Shown: positions 50,089 through 59,328, numbered from the stretch's first letter. The stretch is 64,000 nucleotides of DNA from Schistosoma mansoni (GCF_000237925.1 NC_031500.1:12797753-12861752), one strand, 5' to 3'. Numbers and translations: made by a program. Notes: generated by a model not told the origin, from the sequence alone.

Positions 50089-50614
50089 TGTTATATCCTA
50101 ATGAAGAATAAATGAATGATAAATGATACGAATTATTTATGGACTATTATTACATATATCCCTATTGGATATCTGTTAAGTAATTATGTTATATGTATAT
50201 TCATATTCATTTTATTATAAGCTTCCATTTGACTGATTGACTACTATTATGCAATTTACTATTCTTAAGCTATCTTCAATCTATTAATTATAGCCTCTCA
50301 CATTCACAGCCACTTTTGTCTTGATCTTGTATAATTTTCATTTTTTTATTTTATGGTATGATGAGGTCTGATTTGCTCGTATATAAACTGCCATATATCT
50401 GAAATACATGATTCATACAATGAAAGCTGAGATTGTTTTCTAGACTCAATAGGCAACGCAAAGGCAAGAAGAACCAATAAGGACTCAGAGTTGACACTAA
50501 GCTTTTCGTACTGATTAACGTGTCATTGGCTTGGCACAGTGCCAAAGTCATACAAGTCGATGTTCGAATTGGTGGTTTAGTCACGTGATAATTAACCAGA
50601 TAAGAGTCATAACA
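50089..50614 (+). mobile_element. Solo LTR with 5-bp target duplication
   Basis: 526 bp beginning TGTTAT and ending ATAACA, perfect short inverted ends, flanked by CAGAC on both sides (50084-50088 and 50615-50619). Inside are a GTATATAAAC box (about 50380) and AAATACATGATTC, matching the U3-R layout of the copy at 27776. The 5-bp duplication fits the gypsy or Bel/Pao classes; family not named. Confidence 0.75.
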
Positions 50615-50619
50615 CAGAC

Positions 50620-51382
50620 TGAGTGTATACAAGCAAAGGAAAACACTGAAATCTACTGGAATAAATATTATTTTTCATATCTCATTTGATATATAGAAAG
50701 TTTAATTATCTTACACATGATTATTATGTAAGTACAAATATGAGAAATCATTAAAAGATAAATAAATAAACAAATAAAGGGAGATGTATATCGTTGTGTG
50801 AAGGACAAAAACAAAAAGGGGCAACAATCACATACCAAACATATAAGCACAAAATAGAAATATGAAGATTACATTAGAAAAAAGGTAATTTCTAGTTGTA
50901 TTACTTAGAAAAAGGGGTACATAAGTGAATGAAATACAACAACACGCTATGCCTTTGAATATTCCCCGTGTTTTAACTGATAAAACATTGGGGGGGGGGG
51001 GCGTTGAACATATATCTATCTATCTATCTTGTTGCTATAATTCAATGATGGATTATTACCTGTGAATGTTCTTGTTCGGTACAAATAGCAAATGAATAAA
51101 CTAAGAAAAAATCTTCTTTCATTACTACTTAAAGATGAAAAAGATTAATGTACAAATAACTCAATAGAAAGAGGAAACCAAAAAAAAAACAAAAAACAGA
51201 TTACGTAATAATAACAACACAATATATAGATTAGGTAACATGGACAAAACAAATAAGTGAAGTAGAACAAAGAAATTAAACTAACTATTTATAATTGAAA
51301 TGAAAGAAAGAAAGACAATATTGAACAAAAATAGAATAAACAATGAAAAGAAAAAGCATATTATCTAAGTTTAGTTTTCACA
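50620..51382. other. Low-complexity 3' flank of the anoctamin gene
   Basis: G-run at 50991-51001, TATC repeats at about 51013-51031, A-rich tracts. It probably includes the 3' UTR of the anoctamin gene (minus strand). No poly(A) signal could be assigned with confidence. Confidence 0.45.
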
Positions 51383-51484
51383 TTACATTACATTGCTGTT
51401 ATTATGATTGTTTAAATTCTCGAATCCAATAGACGGTCGGTTATCATGTAAATTAGGCACATTAAGATGTATTGATTGGGTTGA
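51383..51484 (-). CDS. Anoctamin (TMEM16), last coding exon
   Basis: Minus strand. The acceptor TTTCTAG ends at 51485; 33 codons follow, starting STQSIHLNVPNLHDNRPS and ending GFENLNNHNNSNVM, then TAA at 51385-51383. It joins in phase 0 to the exon ending at 52514 (intron 1,029 bp). The tail is Asn-rich and has no domain; anoctamin C-termini are cytosolic and poorly conserved. The exon is supported by splice sites, phase and a codon-like open frame, not by family identity. Confidence 0.65.
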   Translation of the reverse strand, partial: STQSIHLNVPNLHDNRPSIGFENLNNHNNSNVM

Positions 51485-52252
51485 CTAGAAATATAAAGAG
51501 AGAGAGAGAGAGGGAAAGAAAATAAACGGATAGAGCAGAAGTAAAAGGGTGAGATATTTTCGTGTTTACAAATGAATTTTAGGTGTTGACGTTATATGCC
51601 TAGAGAAGTGAATGATAGTGTACAATGTTGAAGTGAAATTTTGTTGTGGATTGGTATCAATTATGTGAAGCAGTAGATAATCGTTTTGTCCTAGTATGAA
51701 AGTCCTCTGCAATGTGAGTGTACCCACAACCCTACGGTTAGTGCGTTACCATTAAGATCAATGAAGAGACATATGGTGGTCTACATTTCCAACTATGGTC
51801 AATTCTTGATGTAGCGTAATAGATATCTGTTTTACTGTTCACATCAGACACAACGACTTGCTACAACTATAGCTGATCACAAAGTTAATCATTACTGAAC
51901 AAATGCTTAGTATTTAGTCAAAAGATTTGAAGGGAAATTAAATGATAACAGTTCTTGGATAAATCGGATTTCAAATCATCTCTTCAAATATCTGAGCAAA
52001 ACATATAGTTATATTCAATAAAACGATTGTTACTCTCAGTAAATAGGGCAAAGACAAGTATTTCTTTCCAATCAGCTTTTCATCATGGCTTCATACTAAC
52101 GTGTATATCTTTAATAATATTAAGGAAATATACTCTTTGTCAGTAACTGTAAGTCATTTTTCTAAGTAACTGACTTTACACATATGTTTGAAACTCATAA
52201 ATTCCGTGTCACACATACACATAACTATAATAATTCTGAATCACCTTCCAAT
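51485..52252. other. Anoctamin intron sequence
   Basis: AG repeat at about 51500-51513. About 51640-51740 is a decayed HH2-type core on the minus strand. No other feature. Confidence 0.5.
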
Positions 52253-52455
52253 TGATGAGTGACACCATTGGATGCCGGCTCAGTGATCTAGAGGTTAAAC
52301 GTTCGCACCAGATGAAAGGTCCTGGATTCGAGTCCCAAGTGAGGGATCGTAGGTGAGCACTGCCGATGAGTCGTATACTAGGACGAAATGGCCGTCTAGT
52401 GTTTCCGGGTTTTGAATGCTGATCTAGCTTAGACTGACTCGTAAATTCAACCATT
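52253..52455 (+). repeat. HH2 repeat with head, in anoctamin intron
   Basis: ATTGGATGCCGGCTCAGTG, B-box GGATTCGAGTCCC, hammerhead boxes CCGATGAG and CGAAA with GTC, then a diverged tail. It is antisense to the anoctamin gene. Confidence 0.75.
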
Positions 52456-52513
52456 AAAAGAAATATTTTAGAATATAGACTAATAATACACTGTCTAAAA
52501 TGTAAATACTTAC

Positions 52514-52861
52514 CGGTGTAACAGGTGATAACCTTTCAAAACTCACATATTTATAAACAAGTGATTGAGAACGTAATTCATTTCTATCATTATTTCCTTC
52601 CCGATCGTTGTTCGCAATCAATTCATTATTATTAATATTATAATTACTACTTTGAAGTTTCTCATGTTGTTGTTTTAACAAGACAATTTTTTGAAAGTTT
52701 ACATCTTTAGTAATTGCATTATTATATTGTTGATTGCCAACTTCTGCATTTAAAATAATTGCATTTGTAATATTGCTTTCATGAAATATTTTCCTTCTAA
52801 CACGTTTAGGAACATCCGGTACAGCTGCCATGATCACATTAGTTAGAATAGTTGCTATGGT
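52514..52861 (-). CDS. Anoctamin (TMEM16), penultimate exon: end of last TM helix and C-terminal tail
   Basis: Minus strand, 116 codons, phase 0 at both ends. Acceptor ATAATAG precedes 52861; donor GTAAGT follows 52514. It opens TIATILTNVIMAAVPDVPKR. This is the end of TM10 followed by the IPDVP-type motif that closes the membrane region in anoctamins; next come KIFHESNITNAIILNAEV, matching the helix after it in relatives, and a long polar Asn/Gln-rich tail. An internal ATG at 52831 is not the gene start: the frame continues in from the previous exon, which completes the helix. The intron upstream is 5,269 bp. Confidence 0.88.
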
Positions 52862-53368
52862 CTATTATAATTAATTAATAATTATGATCATATAGATTAA
52901 TACAATGCGCATAAATATATAATAGATCAAACGAATAAAGATTTCTGGGTTTTATTAAAGTGATTTCCTTAAAAACTTGATATTAGTTAAACAATTATAA
53001 AGAATACAAAAGCTTCTTGTTGTGACTTTAAGTCCGGCTAATCTTAGTACTGTGCCAAACCAATGACGTTCGACCAGTATGAGCAGCCTATCATCTTTAT
53101 TGGTCCTTTTCTTTTCTAGCTCTGCCAGTTGAGTCCAGAACACCACTAACAGTTTCTACTATGTGAATCATGTATTTCAGACATACTTGGTTTACATACA
53201 AGCCAAAACGGATCACATCACAACAAAACTAGGAAATAGCATTTGTACAAAGTGGCTGTGAACGTTGGAGACTGTAATTAATAAACTGACCATAACTTAA
53301 GAACAGTAAGTCATATAGTAATAGTCTGTAGGTCAAAATACAGTTTATAATAAGAGAAATATGAATGT

Positions 53369-53381
53369 ACATAATCTAGCT
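53369..53381. repeat. Target-site duplication of the LINE, left copy
   Basis: ACATAATCTAGCT, repeated exactly at 56792-56804. The first two bases may belong to the LINE tail, so the duplication is 11-13 bp. Confidence 0.85.
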
Positions 53382-53460
53382 CCCGACCGTTGCTGCTACC
53401 TTAACGTGGTGGTCGGGCTTGCCTATCATGATGAATCAACCGAGCTATACTGGCTGGAAC
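53382..53460 (+). ncRNA. HDV-like self-cleaving ribozyme signature at LINE 5' end
   Basis: CCCGACC at 53382-53388 pairs with GGTCGGG at 53411-53417, a seven-base P1 starting at the first base of the element. Between them ACC-TTAACG-TGGT (53398-53410) forms the P3/L3 hairpin. The block CACCTCAACGTGG at the same place is a landmark of the HDV-like ribozyme of trypanosome L1Tc. HDV-like ribozymes at LINE 5' ends (R2, RTE, L1Tc) free the 5' end of the transcript. P2 and P4 were not modelled; the 3' limit is approximate. Confidence 0.6.
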
Positions 53461-54035
53461 AATCGTTCCTCAAGGTCCTACCATGCCAGGCAGGTCGGTT
53501 GAAGAGCGGTGAGACTAAAAGCAGCAAACTCAAGGTCCGAAGGCGAAGTAGTACTGATGACTGTACAGAGGTGTGACGGCAGTAAGGTGTTTCCTTCAGA
53601 CAACCAGCATAAGAGCGATGCTGCCTTCCCACAAGGAGGGGTGGGGTTAGAAAAGGTCGACCCTAAAAATGCACACCTCGCCTTATCCCATGGATATCCG
53701 TCTCTGGCGGTAAGGTCCCAACAGGTACGGAGCTAACACAAAAATCACCCACAAAAAAGTCGTGTGTGACCGACCTCAAGAAGTTGTCCCTTGGGCACTG
53801 CGGTCACGCTCTCAGGTCATTAAGACCACTTCTAACCCAATTTCCTTTTCAGGTACCTCTAGAAGAACCCTTCCACGGTGTGGGCAACGGGGAAGTGATA
53901 ACTGCCCTCATACCTCTAACAACACTCAAGACCACTGTACTCAATAATCAAACTCCTTCTTCAATTCCTACTATTCCTTCTACTTTGACTTTCAACACTA
54001 AACTTCCTCTTCCGGCTTCCTCCTCAAGTGTCACC

Positions 54036-56006
54036 ATGGCCAACGATTCTAGTGCGCGAAACGCCGTCCCAGGTCTACTAAAACCTCGCTCCAAACTACA
54101 CATTGGAGCCTTCAACGTACGTACCCTATGCCAAATCGGTCAACAGGCCTCCTTAGCTAAAACTCTAGAATCTCGTACCATTGATGTATGCTATGTCTCC
54201 GAAACACGCATACAGGACCCTAGTGTGGTCATTCACTTGACCTCACCTCGTCAAGACGGAGAGCAGACGAGATACACCCTCCATGTATCTGGCGACCCGT
54301 TGGCTAGTTCTCGTGGACTCGCAGGTGTAGGCATAGCACTGAATACAAGGGCAGAACAGGCACTACTAGAATGGATCCCCGTTAACAGCCGCCTGTGTGC
54401 TGTCCGGCTAAATGGCTCCGTAAGAACTCGGAAGGATAGTGACACACGTCGTTGCCTTTTCGTCGTTTCTGCCTACGCTTCCACTGACTGCAGCCATGAT
54501 GAAGTGAAAGATGACTTTTACAGAAAGCTCTCTGAGCTTCTTCAGAAAGCTAAGCGCTCAGACATAGTAGTCGTAGCGGGTGACTTTAATGCCCAGGTAG
54601 GCAGCTTAAATCAAACAGAAAGACATTTAGGTGGGTGTTTTAGTATCCCGGCTCAACGAACCGATAATGGTGATCGTCTGTTGCAACTATGTTCAGACAA
54701 TCGTTTATTTTTAGCAAGCACTAATTTTAAGCATAAGGAGAGACATCGTCTAACATGGCGACCACCTGCACCAAACCAACGATGGACTCAAATACACCAT
54801 ATTGTCATCAGTCATCGTTGGAGAGGCTCAATAGAAGATTGTCGCTCGTATTGGAATACTTGTTTAGACTCTGATCACGCTTTAATACGAGCGCGCATTT
54901 GTCTGCGCCTCAATGGACGCAGGAAAAGTACACTAAGAAGACCCATTAGGATTGAACTGGGGGACGAGAAAGCCAAATGCGAATTCCAGAAACAACTGAG
55001 TTCACATTTAGGCGGTTCTGTAAACGAGACTGACCCAGATGCTGCTTGGAAAGACACACGAACAGCTGTGGAAACAGCAGTAACATCTATTAGTCATTTA
55101 AACCATAGGGTTCCAAAAAACCAGTGGATTTCTTCTAAGTCTATTTCACTGATGGATTCGCGTAAACTCATCCCATCAGGCTCTGAACATGACGAAGAGC
55201 GTAAAGAAATTAGATTTAGGTTAACTAAAAGTCTAAGGAACGATCGTGAGCAGTGGTGGGCAACGAAAGCAAAAGAGATGGAAAAGGCAGCGGCTGTAGG
55301 CAACACCAGGCAACTATTCAGACTAATAAAAGAAACCGGAATTAAGAAGTCAAGTGTAAGTGAGACAATCTCGGAAAAAGGCGTAACCCTTATCTGCTCT
55401 CAACCCAAACGTTTAGAACGATGGGCGGAACACTTTAAGGAACAGTTTAGTTGGCCTTCAGCTACTGCACAACTACCCACTATTCCCAGAAAACCCGAAT
55501 GGAACATTGAAGTAGGCCCCCCGACCCTACTTGAAGTTCAAAAGGCTATAAGTAATCTGAAACGAGGAAGAGCAGTTGGTCCAGATGGATTGGCTGCAGA
55601 GGTCTTTAAATATGGTGGTCCAGTTTTAGCGATTAGCCTGACTAATATTCTGACTAAAATCTGGGAGACGGACATAATCCCATCTGACTGGTCACAATCT
55701 CTGATTGTCCCAATATATAAGAAGGGGCCAAAATCATCCTGTGATAACCATAGAGGGATTAATCTGACTAATATAGCATCTAAAATACTAGCCTCAATAA
55801 TTATCGGGCGCCTAACTAAGACTCGTGAACTGCAAACACAAGATGGGATGCGTTTCTCTCCATCCAAATGTAAATTGTTACTCCAGGACTGGCCTGCGTC
55901 AACACCTGAACTAAGGATAGGGAGTGAAGTAGTCGAACGCATCGACAACTTCACTTATCTTGGAAGTCTGATCAGCCCTAATGGGTTGGTGTCTGACGAA
56001 ATCTAA
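54036..56006 (+). CDS. LINE ORF, endonuclease and N-terminal RT part
   Basis: The start is ATG at 54036 in a good context (CACCATGG); the frame is open further upstream from a GTG but without conserved motifs. The 656 codons before the first stop hold an APE-type endonuclease: FNVRT (N27), SETR (E56), GDFN (D183, N185) and SDH (D280, H281). QIHHI at 252-256 has His where Asp is usual, so nicking may be impaired. RT begins with GRAVGPDGLAAEVFK (511-525), WSQSLIVPIYKKG and NHRGINLTNIASKI (571-584). At residue 602-604 the sequence jumps from RELQTQ to GMRFSPSKCKLL: the palm with the catalytic aspartates is missing. The frame is kept across the deletion. Confidence 0.9.
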   Translation: MANDSSARNAVPGLLKPRSKLHIGAFNVRTLCQIGQQASLAKTLESRTIDVCYVSETRIQDPSVVIHLTSPRQDGEQTRYTLHVSGDPLASSRGLAGVGIALNTRAEQALLEWIPVNSRLCAVRLNGSVRTRKDSDTRRCLFVVSAYASTDCSHDEVKDDFYRKLSELLQKAKRSDIVVVAGDFNAQVGSLNQTERHLGGCFSIPAQRTDNGDRLLQLCSDNRLFLASTNFKHKERHRLTWRPPAPNQRWTQIHHIVISHRWRGSIEDCRSYWNTCLDSDHALIRARICLRLNGRRKSTLRRPIRIELGDEKAKCEFQKQLSSHLGGSVNETDPDAAWKDTRTAVETAVTSISHLNHRVPKNQWISSKSISLMDSRKLIPSGSEHDEERKEIRFRLTKSLRNDREQWWATKAKEMEKAAAVGNTRQLFRLIKETGIKKSSVSETISEKGVTLICSQPKRLERWAEHFKEQFSWPSATAQLPTIPRKPEWNIEVGPPTLLEVQKAISNLKRGRAVGPDGLAAEVFKYGGPVLAISLTNILTKIWETDIIPSDWSQSLIVPIYKKGPKSSCDNHRGINLTNIASKILASIIIGRLTKTRELQTQDGMRFSPSKCKLLLQDWPASTPELRIGSEVVERIDNFTYLGSLISPNGLVSDEI

Positions 56007-56582
56007 GCACGGATTCGAAAAACTCGTTTGGCTTTTGCCAACTTACGTCACTTATGGCGAAGACGAGACATCCGTTTATCAATTAAGGGACGAGTATACT
56101 GCGCAGCAGTTCGTTCTGTTCTACTTTACGGCTGCGAAACATGGTCATTAAGAGTAGAAGATACTCGTAGGTTACTAGTATTTGACCACAGATGCATTAG
56201 AAATATTGCTCGCATCTGCTGGGATCACCGGGTAAGTAATAGTGAGGTTAGACGCAGGGTATTGGGGAATGATGGTAAATCAGTTGATGAGGTCATGAAT
56301 CTTCATCACCTGAGATGGTTGGGCCACGTGTTACGTATGCCTGAACACCGATTACCACAACGCGCAATGCTGGCTAGTGTAGGGGATGGTTGGAAGAGAG
56401 TTATGGGTGGTCAAACCAAAACGTGGCATTAGTGTTTGAAGTCACTAACTTCTAGTCTGAGTCATGTTGGTAGATGCAGACTACTTAGTTGGGGTCCGCG
56501 TGACTATCGTAACCAATGGTTGGAGACTCTATGTGACATGGCTCAGAATCGATCACAATGGCGTAGGTGTATACACTCTTTA
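56007..56582 (+). pseudogene. LINE ORF, C-terminal part after in-frame stop
   Basis: Same frame as the ORF before it, after the TAA at 56004-56006. It reads RGRVYCAAV-like thumb sequence, VLLYGCETWSLR, RIARICWDHRVS-like sequence, LRWLGHVLRMPEHRLP and GDGWKRVMGGQTKTWH, then a TAG at 56430-56432 where relatives have Gln, then SLTSSLSHVGRC and RDYRNQWLETL to the natural end near 56598. The copy at 31735 shows the intact codon. Confidence 0.85.
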
Positions 56583-56791
56583 TCTTTCCTTAATCCTTGA
56601 GATTAAAATTGCTTCATAACTTTTTCCTTCCTATACTATATCCTTATATACAATCTTTCTTTATATACTACCACCACTAAATTAACTACTTCTATGAATC
56701 CGGTGTTCATCTTGTTGTGCTAACGAGGTATGGCAACTTGGACCGATACATATATGTGCCTGGTCCTACGTTGTAACTGACTGACTAACTG

Positions 56792-56804
56792 ACATAATCT
56801 AGCT
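56792..56804. repeat. Target-site duplication of the LINE, right copy
   Basis: ACATAATCTAGCT, equal to 53369-53381. Confidence 0.85.
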
Positions 56805-57027
56805 ACTCAATAGTTATACAATAAAAATATTCGTACAATATTAGTCCATAAATAAATCCCAACAGTTACCATCCATTATTCTCGTCGGGATATAACACCT
56901 CCAATGTTTGCTCGTTTTACACATTAGTCATTATATCTCATCATTGCATTAGTATAAGAAAGAATTTGTGGTTATTGAAGTAAATTAACAAAACTATGTA
57001 TTTGGATAAGCTTATATCTGTTCATGA

Positions 57028-57085
57028 CTAGTGGGTGGCTTATGCTACTTCATGAGGGGTAACAGGCGTAAGTAAGTAAATCACG
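57028..57085 (+). repeat. SR2-like LINE, 3' tip
   Basis: GGTGGCTTATGCTACTTC, GAGGGGTAACAGGCG and a GTAAGTAAGTAAA tail. Confidence 0.7.
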
Positions 57086-57284
57086 ATCTCTTTTTAATAA
57101 TTATTATGAATTACAAAGATAATAAACTAGCTATATACTTGGTAGAGCTGATAGTTACAGGAGTTAATAGTATTACGCAGGCTACTATTGAACTTATTCA
57201 CTAAACTGCCTGTTTGTATTTAGTCAGTGATTTTTTTTCTTGACCAATGATCTATTGACCGTGAATGACAACCGGAGCATATTA

Positions 57285-57460
57285 ATTAACACTGTTGGAT
57301 CTGGGGGTTGAGGTTCGCTCGAGACCGAAGATACTGGGTTCGAATCCTGCGGGTGAGATCGTGGATGAGCATTTCCGAAGAGTCCCATACTAGAATAAAA
57401 ACGGCCGTCTAGTGCTTCCAGGTTTTCAATGGTGGTTTAACATTGATCGATTCATGATCT
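57285..57460 (+). repeat. HH2 repeat with partial head
   Basis: AACACTGTTGGATC, a shortened head, B-box GGGTTCGAATCC, damaged hammerhead (TCCGAAGAGTCCC, ATAAAAACGG) and tail. Confidence 0.7.
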
Positions 57461-58130
57461 TAATGAAATCAATTCATCACTCTAAGATGAATTTGTTATT
57501 TAATACTGTTATTTACATAGTTTAGCTAGCTAATACACATTTTTATCGATTAAGTAATATTATATGAATAATTTACGAATGAATTCAATCGAACAGTTGT
57601 ACAATGAGAGTAATTTAGTTATATAACAGAATTATTATTATAGATGTTAAACACGAGTGTCACTAGATATCATATACCTAATAATTTTACTTAGATTAAC
57701 TTTTTGATTCAAAGGTTCTCCATACTAAAAAAGGAATATGTAGATTCAGCGGTCATTCGATGATGCAACTCACGAAGTACATATTCGTGTATATTCAACT
57801 TTGAGACTAAAATGAAGCCGGCTAGTGGTACTCAAACATAAGTCTTCAGTGTTTGAAAGTCGATGCCTCTAAACAATTTCTCCAAAAACATGAACTGATT
57901 CTAACGATGCTTAACATCGGTGATCGAATGAGAACCGATCTATTCAAATTCGTATGATCACTGACAAACCCTAAACAGTACGCATCCAAGGTCTTAACGT
58001 AAATCAGATACATTCACAGTTACAATCAACACGTAACAATGGAAAACATAATTAGAAATATAAAAGTGTATACAACATATAAGTTGCAATCACCTAAATC
58101 TCATTTAAGAAACTGAAATGTTTAACTTAC

Positions 58131-58236
58131 TTCAAAAGTGAAAACAAAAATGAATTTAGCTGCTAGAACATGATAATAAATTGAAGTGAATACATATGGT
58201 TCTGATGACCAAGGGGGTGAACGATAAGAATCATAT
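58131..58236 (-). CDS. Anoctamin (TMEM16) exon: extracellular loop and start of last TM
   Basis: Minus strand, 106 bp. Acceptor TTACACAAG precedes 58236; donor GTAAGT follows 58131. The first base completes the Arg codon begun in the exon at 60107 (phase 2 junction); then come YDSYRSPPWSSEPYVF and YYHVLAAKFIFVFTFE. This aligns with the family pattern CRYxDYRxPPW...FWxVLAARLAF, the loop and first half of TM10. The exon ends in phase 0 and continues into TIATIL at 52861. Confidence 0.9.
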
Positions 58237-58312
58237 CTTGTGTAAAACAAAAAAAAAGAAGAAAACCACACCCAGATACAGTGATATTCAAGCAAAAAAA
58301 GGTTTCAATTCA

Positions 58313-58655
58313 CTTAGTATTGTTTGTTTGAATCTTCCCATTGAGGCTATATCGAGGCAATACTCACAGTATGCACATATTCCAATTAGAAACTGACCAG
58401 TTGCAGTCCTAAACATTAATGGGAAGATTCAAACAAACAATACTAAGTGAATTTAAACTTCACCCCATTGCACAAACAAGTGGCTATCAGAACTCAGTGG
58501 CCGAGTGGATAACGCGATGGCGTTTGAAGCGAAAGCTACTGGGTTCGAGTCCCAAAGTGAACATCAACTCTGAGATGCAGGTACATCCAGCTGACGAGTC
58601 CCAAAATAGGATGAAACGCGCGTCAAACTGGATTTCACTGCTAGCCACTATCCAT
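58313..58655 (+). repeat. SM-alpha-type SINE, most complete copy
   Basis: Left flank with TTGAATCTTCCC and CTATATCGAGGCAATAC, then the tRNA-like head: A-box TGGCCGAGTGG (58498-58508) and B-box GGTTCGAGTCC (58542-58552), as in tRNA-Leu/Ser. Then comes the hammerhead core and the GCTAGCCACTATCCATC end. Pol III transcription is the known mode for this family. Antisense to the anoctamin gene. Confidence 0.85.
58586..58633 (+). ncRNA. Hammerhead core (SM-alpha) with one damaged box
   Basis: TCCAG (58586-58590) pairs with CTGGA; CTGACGAG (58591-58598) is intact; stem II TCCC...AGGA; the CGAAA box reads TGAAA (58612-58616); stem III CGCGCG; GTC followed by an extra AAA before CTGG. The changes should weaken or stop cleavage. 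Confidence 0.6.
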
Positions 58656-58750
58656 CTTTGTTTACAATGCTTGAGAAAATGTTTACTTTTACATAAGAAA
58701 ACTCTATTTTGAGAAGGATTTTAATTATAAAAAATAAATTTTATTACTGA

Positions 58751-59020
58751 CTAAAGGTTAAATACAAAAAATGTATTTTCTTCAAAGAGAACTAGACTAT
58801 TGTTGATATCATTATTAGTTATGAAAAATTTGTGAGCTTGCCAAAAGATAGTCAATCCGTTTTTTTGAATAATTTTATTTAAACGGATTATTTTCTTATG
58901 CCAACTCATCAAACTAATGACCACATTGCGAATTGATCGGTAGAATTCGATCTGCACTAAGAAAAACGTGTCATACATGACGATGAACACTACCCAGAGA
59001 TCAATCAACCGTAAATACAT
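58751..59020 (-). other. Unrecognised open frame of 89 codons
   Basis: It starts MYLRLIDLWVVFIVMYDTFF with a hydrophobic stretch and ends ENTFFVFNL before TAG. I recognise no family. It lies in an anoctamin intron between an SM-alpha copy and the HH3 repeat, so it is probably part of a repeat and not a host gene. Confidence 0.2.
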
Positions 59021-59040
59021 GAAAGTCGTACACGACGTCA

Positions 59041-59210
59041 GTCGCCGCCCTCATAGCTCAGTGGTAACGTCTCTGACTATGAAGCTACGGGACACGAGAT
59101 CGAATACGTCAGGAAGCTTCAGTTCCCTTCAGATTACAGGTACACGTTGCTGACGAGTGCCAAACAGCACGAAACCTAGGTTCAGGGTTTCCTATCTACT
59201 ACTTCTGACC
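59041..59210 (+). repeat. tRNA-headed SINE-like repeat with hammerhead core (family HH3)
   Basis: The head has A-box TAGCTCAGTGG (59054-59064) and a B-box-like GAGATCGAATAC (59096-59107), different in sequence from SM-alpha and HH2. It is followed by the hammerhead-like core listed next. The order head, core, short tail is the same as in the other two families. Confidence 0.6.
59150..59183 (+). ncRNA. Hammerhead-like core (HH3)
   Basis: CTGACGAG (59150-59157), stem II TGC...GCA (59158-59169), CGAAA (59170-59174), six-base palindrome CCTAGG as stem III (59175-59180) and TTC as the NUH triplet (59181-59183). The stem I strands do not pair well in this copy, so activity is doubtful. Confidence 0.45.
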
Positions 59211-59328
59211 ACCGTCTCTTGTGTGATTTCCTAGAAGTTTCACAGTTTCAGAAATATCAAAAGACATTTGTAAAATATGCCTACAGTTTATATATTATCT
59301 TTAACTGTTAAATTATATTGTGAAGTAA

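Larger units (their letters stand above)
53382..56791 (+). mobile_element. RTE-like LINE, full ends, internal RT deletion
   Basis: The element is bounded by the target duplications 53369-53381 and 56792-56804. It has a 654-bp leader starting with an HDV-like ribozyme signature, one reading frame (54036-56582), a short 3' UTR and a CTGACTGACTAACTGA tail. The single ORF, endonuclease class and microsatellite tail point to the RTE clade. Members of the same family lie at 31735, 34641 and 62790. Two in-frame stops and one in-frame internal deletion are the only defects I can see, so it is fairly young but cannot move by itself. Confidence 0.85.
53018..56897 (-). mobile_element. Fossil LTR interrupted by the LINE
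   Basis: On the minus strand the element starts TGTTATATCC at 56897 and ends GTCACAACA at 53018, the same family as 27776 and 50089. Without the LINE and one target copy it is about 457 bp. It is a solo LTR or remnant; no internal region. It predates the LINE insertion. Confidence 0.65.
52862..58130. other. Large anoctamin intron with nested mobile elements
   Basis: It contains an LTR (minus orientation) split by an RTE-like LINE (plus orientation), an SR2-like tip at 57028 and an HH2 copy at 57285. About 57461-58130 shows no feature. Both the LINE and the HH2 copies run antisense to the host gene. Confidence 0.8.

Noticed and set aside
52454-52837. Separate 127-codon minus-strand gene starting at the ATG near 52831
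   Set aside because: The conserved frame enters from an upstream exon, continues the last TM helix of anoctamin and leaves at a GTAAGT donor; it is an internal exon.
58498-58552. tRNA gene (good A and B boxes)
   Set aside because: The boxes belong to the SM-alpha head; there is no matching acceptor stem and the hammerhead follows directly. The same holds for the HH2, HH3 and 31431-31500 heads.
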